Positions 4,323-9,058 of a stretch of 9,058 bases of DNA are shown piece after piece (position 1 is the first letter of the stretch; every line of letters starts with the position of its first letter). Under the pieces are notes generated by a model, which was given only the letters and a program-made list of their open reading frames with translations, did not search any database and was not told the origin of the DNA. The DNA comes from Campylobacterales bacterium (lineage in GTDB: Bacteria > Campylobacterota > Campylobacteria > Campylobacterales > QNZT01), in the NCBI GenBank assembly GCA_015489185.1, contig WGAE01000009.1:1-9058 (forward strand). The letters run 5' to 3'. Both the position numbers and the translations under genes were made by a program.

Positions 4323-6185
4323 ATGCAAAAAATCAGATTTTCATTACTGCTTTCGACGGCATTGACCGCCGTAGCTTACGCACAGAGTGCGCAACTTCAG
4401 GATATCGTCGTTACGACTCCCCTCAAATCTCCCCTCTCTTTACAATCTGTCACCGCAAATGTCGATGTGATCGATCATGAAGATATTGAAGAGCGAGGCT
4501 ATGACACCCTCGGTGAACTGCTCGCTACGCGTGCCGGGCTGCAGATGATCCGAAACGGCGGACCGGGTAAGAGTACTTCGGTGATGGTCCGGGGTATGGA
4601 TTCGAAACGGGTGCTGGTGCTGGTAGACGGTGTGCGCTACAACGATCCTACGTCACTTTCCGGTGCGCAATTTGAACATCTGTTACTGGATGACGTAGCG
4701 CGTATTGAGATTGTGAAGGGACCGCAGTCGGGTATCTGGGGTGCCGACGCAAGTGCCGGTGTGATCAATATTATCACCAAATCCGCGGAAAAAAAAGGAT
4801 TGCACGCAACGCTCGGAGCGGAGTACGGCAGTTACAATACACAGCGTTATTATCTGGGCAGCGGTTATAAAAATGAAAAATTCGATATGTCACTCAACTT
4901 TGAGCGTTACGATACGGACGGTTTTTCGGCAAAAGTACCGCAGGGCGGGAATGTGGATGATTTCGAAGATGATGCCTACACCAACAACACGACCGATCTG
5001 AAACTGGGTGTGAATATTACCGAAAACGACAGGGTGGAAGGTTTTTTCAACTATATCGACGCCGACAGTGATTATGACGGCTACAACAGCGATCCGGTCG
5101 CAGCCGCAAACGATGCGACATCTTCCGTCAAATCGAAAGAGAAGTTTTACGGTGTGCGCTATTCACACGCACTGGACAAAAACAGCTTCAAACTCTATCT
5201 GAACCGATCCGACTTCTCCAGGGAGTATAGCAAAGGATTTTCGAAAAATTTTGACGGAAGTGTGGATGAAGCGGGCTTTAACGCAACCGCGGCATATGCG
5301 AAAAATGCCGTGCTGACCGCGGGACTTGACTATAAAAAGTTTACGCATAAAAATAAGATCGATAACGACTTTACGAATCAGGGCATTTTCCTGACCAATA
5401 CCAATACATTCGACGGTTTGCTTGCAGGTAAAACGGTTTTCAGTCAGGCGATCCGCTACGACAAATATGACGCTTTTGACAACCGACTGACATACAAAAT
5501 CGGGCTGAAACACATACATGAAAATATCGAAGGGTTCTGGACTTCGGTCAACTATGCGACCGGGTACAACGTGCCGACACTCTACCAGCTCTATGACGGT
5601 TTTGCGGGGAATGCGAATCTCAAACCGGAAAAGACGACAGGATTCGATATTACTGCCGCGTACAAAGGGTTTGAACTCACCTGGTTTCACAACAAAATCA
5701 AAGATATGATCGACTACGTGACGACCGATTTTACGACATTTGCCGGTGAGTATCAGAATCTTCCGGGAGAGAGCACCTTCAAAGGTGTCGAAGTAAGCTA
5801 TGAAAACGCTTTGGAGAGTATCGACCTTGCCTATAGTTTCAACTACACCTGGCTCAAAACCGAAGATGACAAAGGCAAAGAACTCCCAAGACGCGCAAAA
5901 CATACGGCAAATCTCGCACTTGATTATTACGGACTGCCCAATACGCATCTGGGTACGCTCCTGCACTATGTGGGCAAACGCAAAAAATCGATCTACGATG
6001 CCGATCCGACGAAAGATTATGAGGCTTACACGCTGGTTGACCTGACGGCGGATTATCGGTTGAACGACCGTCTCAAACTCTACGCCAGAGTAGAAAACGC
6101 ACTCGATAAAGATTACCAGAACGTCACGGGATACGCCACCGCGCAAAGAAGCTTTTATGCCGGTTTGCGCTATCGTATCAAGTAA
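4323..6185 (+). CDS. BtuB-like TonB-dependent outer-membrane receptor
   Basis: A 620-residue outer-membrane receptor. Residues 1-20 are a signal peptide ending AYA; DIVVTT at 27-32 is the TonB box. The plug domain follows (ELLATRAGLQMIRNGGPGK, VLVLVDGVRYNDP, IEIVKGPQSGIWGADASAGV), then a 22-strand-type barrel. The length, the plug motifs, an Asp-rich loop (DADSDYDGYNSDP), PTLYQLYDGFAGNANLKPEK, LPRRAKHTANLALDY and ENALDKDYQNVTGYATAQR match the order seen in E. coli BtuB, the vitamin B12 receptor. The protein ends in Lys instead of the usual C-terminal aromatic residue. It would move a corrinoid or similar ligand into the periplasm using TonB energy, handing it to the binding protein encoded 27 nt downstream. 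Exact ligand is unproven. Confidence 0.88.
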   Translation: MQKIRFSLLLSTALTAVAYAQSAQLQDIVVTTPLKSPLSLQSVTANVDVIDHEDIEERGYDTLGELLATRAGLQMIRNGGPGKSTSVMVRGMDSKRVLVLVDGVRYNDPTSLSGAQFEHLLLDDVARIEIVKGPQSGIWGADASAGVINIITKSAEKKGLHATLGAEYGSYNTQRYYLGSGYKNEKFDMSLNFERYDTDGFSAKVPQGGNVDDFEDDAYTNNTTDLKLGVNITENDRVEGFFNYIDADSDYDGYNSDPVAAANDATSSVKSKEKFYGVRYSHALDKNSFKLYLNRSDFSREYSKGFSKNFDGSVDEAGFNATAAYAKNAVLTAGLDYKKFTHKNKIDNDFTNQGIFLTNTNTFDGLLAGKTVFSQAIRYDKYDAFDNRLTYKIGLKHIHENIEGFWTSVNYATGYNVPTLYQLYDGFAGNANLKPEKTTGFDITAAYKGFELTWFHNKIKDMIDYVTTDFTTFAGEYQNLPGESTFKGVEVSYENALESIDLAYSFNYTWLKTEDDKGKELPRRAKHTANLALDYYGLPNTHLGTLLHYVGKRKKSIYDADPTKDYEAYTLVDLTADYRLNDRLKLYARVENALDKDYQNVTGYATAQRSFYAGLRYRIK

Positions 6186-6212
6186 CGTCAAGGAAACGGC
6201 GGGGAGGTCTGC

Positions 6213-7052
6213 ATGAAGTATTTCATCCTGCTGCTGCTTTGTACCGCTCTGGCGGCGCAGCAGCGTATTGTCGCGCTCTCCCCGGCGATCAACGAAATCC
6301 TTTTTGCGCTCGGTAAGGGAGGTGAAATCGTCGGTAACACCACCTACGCCACCTATCCCGAAGCGGCGCGGCATATTTCCAAAGTGGGCGGATATTTCAA
6401 TGTTTCGTTCGAAAAGATCGTCGCGCTTTCACCCACGCTGGTGCTGATGCAACGCAACAACCTCTCCCTGCGCCCAAAACTTGAAAAACTCGGCATCCAA
6501 ACCGAATATGTGCGGATCGATTCGCTCAAAGATCTCGAAGCGGGAATTTTGAAAATCGGTAAACTGACCGATACGACACAAAAAGCAAAACAGATCGTTT
6601 CACAGATCGAGCAGACGCTGCAAGGTCTCAAAGGGATACTTCATAACAAAAAGATTTTGATCGTCTTCGGTGTCAATTTCGACTTGAAAAAGGAGATTTT
6701 CGTCAGCGGCAATCACCTCTATTTTGCCGATATCATCCGCGCGTCGGGCAACCGAAACGCTTTTGACGAACCGACCGCCAAACAGCCGATGCTCTCACAG
6801 GAAGGGATCATCGCGCTCAATCCCGATATCGTCTATATTCTGGGGCATAATGTCAAAGAGAATGAGGTAGACAAAGTGATCGCACCGTGGCTGAAGCTGC
6901 CCGTCACCGCTGCCCGTGCGAAGGCGGTCTATCTGACGACGAAAAAGTACGCCGGTATGCCCAGCCAGCGGGTGATGCTCTTTATGAAAGATTTCAAAAA
7001 GGTACTGGAAGATGCTAAAAGTAAACTTGCCGCGTTACACGATCGACGGTAA
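6213..7052 (+). CDS. BtuF-like periplasmic substrate-binding protein of an ABC importer
   Basis: A 279-residue class III (helical-backbone) binding protein. Residues 1-15 are a short signal peptide (KYFILLLLCTALAA). The pattern RIVALSPAINEILFALG, then VGNTTYATYPEA, VGGYFNVSFEKIVALSPTLVL and ALNPDIVYILG is typical of BtuF/FecB relatives, and the length is close to E. coli BtuF. The Glu in FEKIVAL matches a docking Glu of BtuF, but the second docking Glu appears to be Gly (YAGMPSQR). The pocket tryptophans of E. coli BtuF appear as Tyr, and only one Trp is present (APWLKLP). It may therefore bind something other than cobalamin. The start has a strong GGGGAGG (6201-6207). Its last 41 nt overlap the ATPase gene. 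Confidence 0.87.
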   Translation: MKYFILLLLCTALAAQQRIVALSPAINEILFALGKGGEIVGNTTYATYPEAARHISKVGGYFNVSFEKIVALSPTLVLMQRNNLSLRPKLEKLGIQTEYVRIDSLKDLEAGILKIGKLTDTTQKAKQIVSQIEQTLQGLKGILHNKKILIVFGVNFDLKKEIFVSGNHLYFADIIRASGNRNAFDEPTAKQPMLSQEGIIALNPDIVYILGHNVKENEVDKVIAPWLKLPVTAARAKAVYLTTKKYAGMPSQRVMLFMKDFKKVLEDAKSKLAALHDRR

Positions 7053-7731
7053 AACGATCCTCGAAACGCTCTCGTTCACACTTCATGAAGCGCAAAATCT
7101 CACCGTTTTGGGCAGTAACGGCGCGGGGAAAAGTACCCTGGCAAAAATCCTCTGCGGGCTTTATAAAACCCGTAAATCGGTGCAATTTGACGGGGCGTAC
7201 ATCGAGACAATCCCGCCGCGTGAACGAAGCGTGCTGATCAACTATATTCCGCCTAAACTCCAGATTTATGAACAATACATTACGGTTGAAGCGTTTCTGG
7301 GACTGAGCCGTTTTCGGGGAACCGGACGAGAAAAGTATCTTCATGAAGTGCTTGATCTGCTGGGACTTTCACCGTTTTCCAAAAGCTACTGTGCACAGCT
7401 TAGCAGCGGAGAACAGCAGTTGCTTTTGATCGCCTCGGCACTGATGCACGGCGCGAAGATTACTATTTTCGACGAACCGACCGCCAACCTCGATCCAAAC
7501 AAAATTAAAACAGTTTACGAGATATTACAAAGTGAGCGTCTGGCGCAAAAGATCGTCATCACCCACGATCTGCAACTGGCGTACCGACTGGGTTATCCTA
7601 TTCTTTATATCAAAGCGGGCAGGGGAACGCTCTATGAAACGGCGGAGGCGTTTTTTGATGCGCAAAACCTCGAAACGCTTTTTCACGGCAGTGTGAAAAA
7701 AGTGTGCGATGCGATTGTGGTGCAATTATGA
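7012..7731 (+). CDS. ABC importer ATP-binding protein (FecE/BtuD type)
   Basis: A 239-residue ATPase that powers the permease encoded next. Walker A GSNGAGKST at 34-42, signature LSSGEQQ at 130-136, Walker B with IFDEP (D154, E155), D-loop ANLD, and switch His H185 in THDLQ are all present. The Q-loop is unusual: where most relatives have Y-V-P-Q, this protein reads YIPPKLQ (78-84), so the canonical Gln is Pro81 with a Gln only three residues later. The ATG at 7012 lies inside the end of the binding-protein gene (41-nt overlap in another frame). It is accepted because AAAAGG (6997-7002) precedes it and the domain needs these residues. The stop overlaps the permease ATG as ATGA. Confidence 0.88.
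   Translation: MLKVNLPRYTIDGKTILETLSFTLHEAQNLTVLGSNGAGKSTLAKILCGLYKTRKSVQFDGAYIETIPPRERSVLINYIPPKLQIYEQYITVEAFLGLSRFRGTGREKYLHEVLDLLGLSPFSKSYCAQLSSGEQQLLLIASALMHGAKITIFDEPTANLDPNKIKTVYEILQSERLAQKIVITHDLQLAYRLGYPILYIKAGRGTLYETAEAFFDAQNLETLFHGSVKKVCDAIVVQL
7081..7090. repeat. CTTCATGAAG palindrome, first copy in the ATPase gene
   Basis: A perfect 10-bp palindrome encoding Leu-His-Glu-Ala in the ATPase. It is identical in core to the copies at 15-24, 2276-2285 and 7339-7348. Confidence 0.3.
7339..7348. repeat. CTTCATGAAG palindrome, second copy in the ATPase gene
   Basis: A perfect 10-bp palindrome encoding Leu-His-Glu-Val in the ATPase, 258 nt from the first copy and in the same reading frame. 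Confidence 0.3.
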
Positions 7732-8693
7732 AAAAAGCTTTGATCTGGATTGTTTTAATTGTGTTACTCTTGCTCTCTGCTACAGCGGGAAAAGTGCACC
7801 TGGATATGATGAAAATATTCGACCCAAACGATATGACATACCGCATCTTCTGGCAAATACGCTTGCCGCGGGTATTGCTGGCGTTTTTGTCGGGCGGCAT
7901 ACTTGCACTTTCGGGCGTGCTATTTCAAACCATCTTTCGCAATCCGCTGACCACTCCCTTTACCCTCGGCATCTCCAGCGGTGCCACACTCGGCGCCGCC
8001 ACGGCGATTATGATCGGACTAACAGGCGGGGTATTGGGTTTTTCGTTTATCACCTTTTTCGGATTTCTCGGTGCGCTAAGTACCGTAGCGATTATCTACC
8101 TCTTTTCCCAAAAACTCCCCTCGACCGCCGACCAGCGTCTCATTCTCGTCGGCATCGCCCTCTCGTTTCTCTATTCAGCCGCGCTACTGGTGGTCTACTA
8201 TGTCAGTGACTTTCAGGAGAGCTATATGATTTTGCGTTTTACGATGGGATCGCTCCTGACCGTCGGATACAGCGACATCATCCCCGTGGTTGTGAGCGCG
8301 GGACTGCTGCTTTGGATCGCGCAAAAATATGCTCATGAACTCAAACTTTTTTCCATCTCCGCTGAGTTTGCCTTCCTCAACGGCGTCGATGTTGAACGGG
8401 TGCTCGGCATACTCTTTGTCGTTATATCACTCAGCGTCGGCGTACTTGTGAGCATCGTCGGACCCATCAGTTTTGTCGGACTCATCATCCCCCACATCGT
8501 CAAACAGTTTATGAAACAAAGCGTCGAACACACACTCCTCCCTTCATTTCTCACAGGTGGCGCATTCCTCGTCCTATGCGATACCCTCTCCAGAACCCTC
8601 CCAACCGTCTCCGAAATCCCCGTCGGCATCATCACCTCCCTGATCGGAGGAAGCCTGTTTGTCTGGGTGTTGTTGCGGAGGGGAGGGGTTTAA
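7728..8693 (+). CDS. BtuC/FecCD-family ABC importer permease
   Basis: A 321-residue inner-membrane permease with about ten hydrophobic helices. Family landmarks in order are RLPRVLLAFLSGGILALSG, the FRNPLTTPFTLGISSGATLG block around residues 70-89, the FLNGVDVERV loop that touches the ATPase, and GPISFVGLIIPHIVK from residue 245, then LVLCDTLSRT and EIPVGIITSLIGG at the C-terminus. An ATG eight codons upstream (7704) is in frame, but the ATG at 7728 is preferred: it makes the ATGA overlap with the ATPase stop, and the protein then opens MKKALIWIVLIVLLLL as a normal first helix. It works as a dimer with two ATPase subunits and takes ligand from the binding protein. Gene order binding protein, ATPase, permease is less usual than permease before ATPase. 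Confidence 0.92.
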   Translation: MKKALIWIVLIVLLLLSATAGKVHLDMMKIFDPNDMTYRIFWQIRLPRVLLAFLSGGILALSGVLFQTIFRNPLTTPFTLGISSGATLGAATAIMIGLTGGVLGFSFITFFGFLGALSTVAIIYLFSQKLPSTADQRLILVGIALSFLYSAALLVVYYVSDFQESYMILRFTMGSLLTVGYSDIIPVVVSAGLLLWIAQKYAHELKLFSISAEFAFLNGVDVERVLGILFVVISLSVGVLVSIVGPISFVGLIIPHIVKQFMKQSVEHTLLPSFLTGGAFLVLCDTLSRTLPTVSEIPVGIITSLIGGSLFVWVLLRRGGV

Positions 8694-9058
8694 TCGTTTA
8701 GTAGAAAGTGTGTTAAATCTTTGGCACAGTAGTCAAGTGCTTTTTTTGTTTCCCTTTTAATTAAATCCCCATTATTTGCAAACATTTCATCATATGATGG
8801 CATATTGTCTTGATATTCAGGTTGATATTTACAAGCTTTTTGCGCAATGATTTTTTTATTTTTTGTATCTATTAATTGCATTGTATTAAACAATATTACT
8901 CTATATGTAGCCCAATGCGTTGGGAAATATGTAATTGCCCAATAATTTGTATTGTTATCTAAGATATAATCACTATTTGGATATTGCTTTATGATTTCAT
9001 CTACTGAAGTTGCGTCGGTAGTAATATTGTTTTCCATATATTGCATATGATATTTGGA
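8690..9058 (-). CDS. AT-rich uncharacterised protein, probably envelope, start beyond window
   Basis: At least 118 residues from an ATG at 9046, but the frame stays open through 9058, so the true N-terminus (perhaps with a signal or lipoprotein peptide) may lie outside. The readable part has TYRVILFNTMQLIDTKNKKIIAQKACKYQ and a C-terminal YDEMFANNGDLIKRETKKALDYCAKDL. That layout, a strand with a stored-in-text Cys, then a Tyr-Asp-Glu-x-x-Ala-Asn motif and a helix containing Cys, recalls uncharacterised proteobacterial lipoproteins. The recall is from memory and unproven. Two counted 60-nt lines are 30% and 33% G+C, against 50% in a line of the permease gene, so recent acquisition is plausible. 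The stop overlaps that of the permease by 4 nt. Confidence 0.6.
   Translation of the reverse strand, partial: SKYHMQYMENNITTDATSVDEIIKQYPNSDYILDNNTNYWAITYFPTHWATYRVILFNTMQLIDTKNKKIIAQKACKYQPEYQDNMPSYDEMFANNGDLIKRETKKALDYCAKDLTHFLLND

Noticed and set aside
5163..6374. A 403-codon open frame antisense to the receptor gene
   Set aside because: Its codons are in exact register with those of the receptor and binding-protein genes on the other strand. Stops in that frame need TTA, CTA or TCA sense codons, which these genes rarely use. The product is cysteine- and arginine-rich with no recognisable domain.
7704..7727. Eight-codon N-terminal extension of the permease
   Set aside because: It would insert a polar, cysteine-containing segment (MRCDCGAI) before the first helix; the ATGA overlap at 7728 is the natural start.

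Overview
The window looks like chromosomal sequence from a member of the Campylobacterota, possibly near Sulfuricurvum or Sulfurimonas. The basis is gene content and style: compact layout, many 1-4 nt gene overlaps, clear AAGGAG-type ribosome sites, TATAAT-type -10 boxes without a clear -35, and mid-range G+C (about 50% in a counted 60-nt line of the permease gene). The genus is an inference. There is no rRNA, tRNA, CRISPR array or insertion sequence that I can see, and no gene-free stretch longer than about 170 nt.

Left part (1-1817). A gene reading leftwards probably starts at position 20. Facing right is a membrane-anchored MtfA-type (M90) zinc peptidase with a TTG start. Converging on it is a minus-strand operon: a DoxX-family membrane protein, then two very short ORFs (30 and 20 codons), then a 60-residue one-helix protein. 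The last three are chained by ATGA overlaps, each with its own ribosome site.

Middle part (1818-3977). A tightly overlapped plus-strand operon encodes a soluble YbjQ-family protein, a diverged membrane-tethered YbjQ paralogue, and a membrane-anchored M48 zinc peptidase. Two small minus-strand genes follow: an unrecognised 64-residue helical protein and a DUF2249/TusA-like protein.

Right part (3978-8693). A divergent AT-rich promoter region leads into a five-gene plus-strand uptake operon: an unrecognised 61-codon ORF, a BtuB-like TonB-dependent outer-membrane receptor, a BtuF-like periplasmic binding protein, an ABC ATPase, and a BtuC/FecCD-type permease. Together they would carry a corrinoid, haem or siderophore-type ligand from the outer membrane to the cytoplasm. 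The receptor points to cobalamin, but the binding protein lacks the tryptophans that line the B12 pocket of E. coli BtuF, so the ligand is left open.

Right edge (8690-9058). A strikingly AT-rich minus-strand gene, open to the window edge, converges on the permease with overlapping stop codons. It probably encodes an uncharacterised envelope protein or lipoprotein and may be recently acquired.
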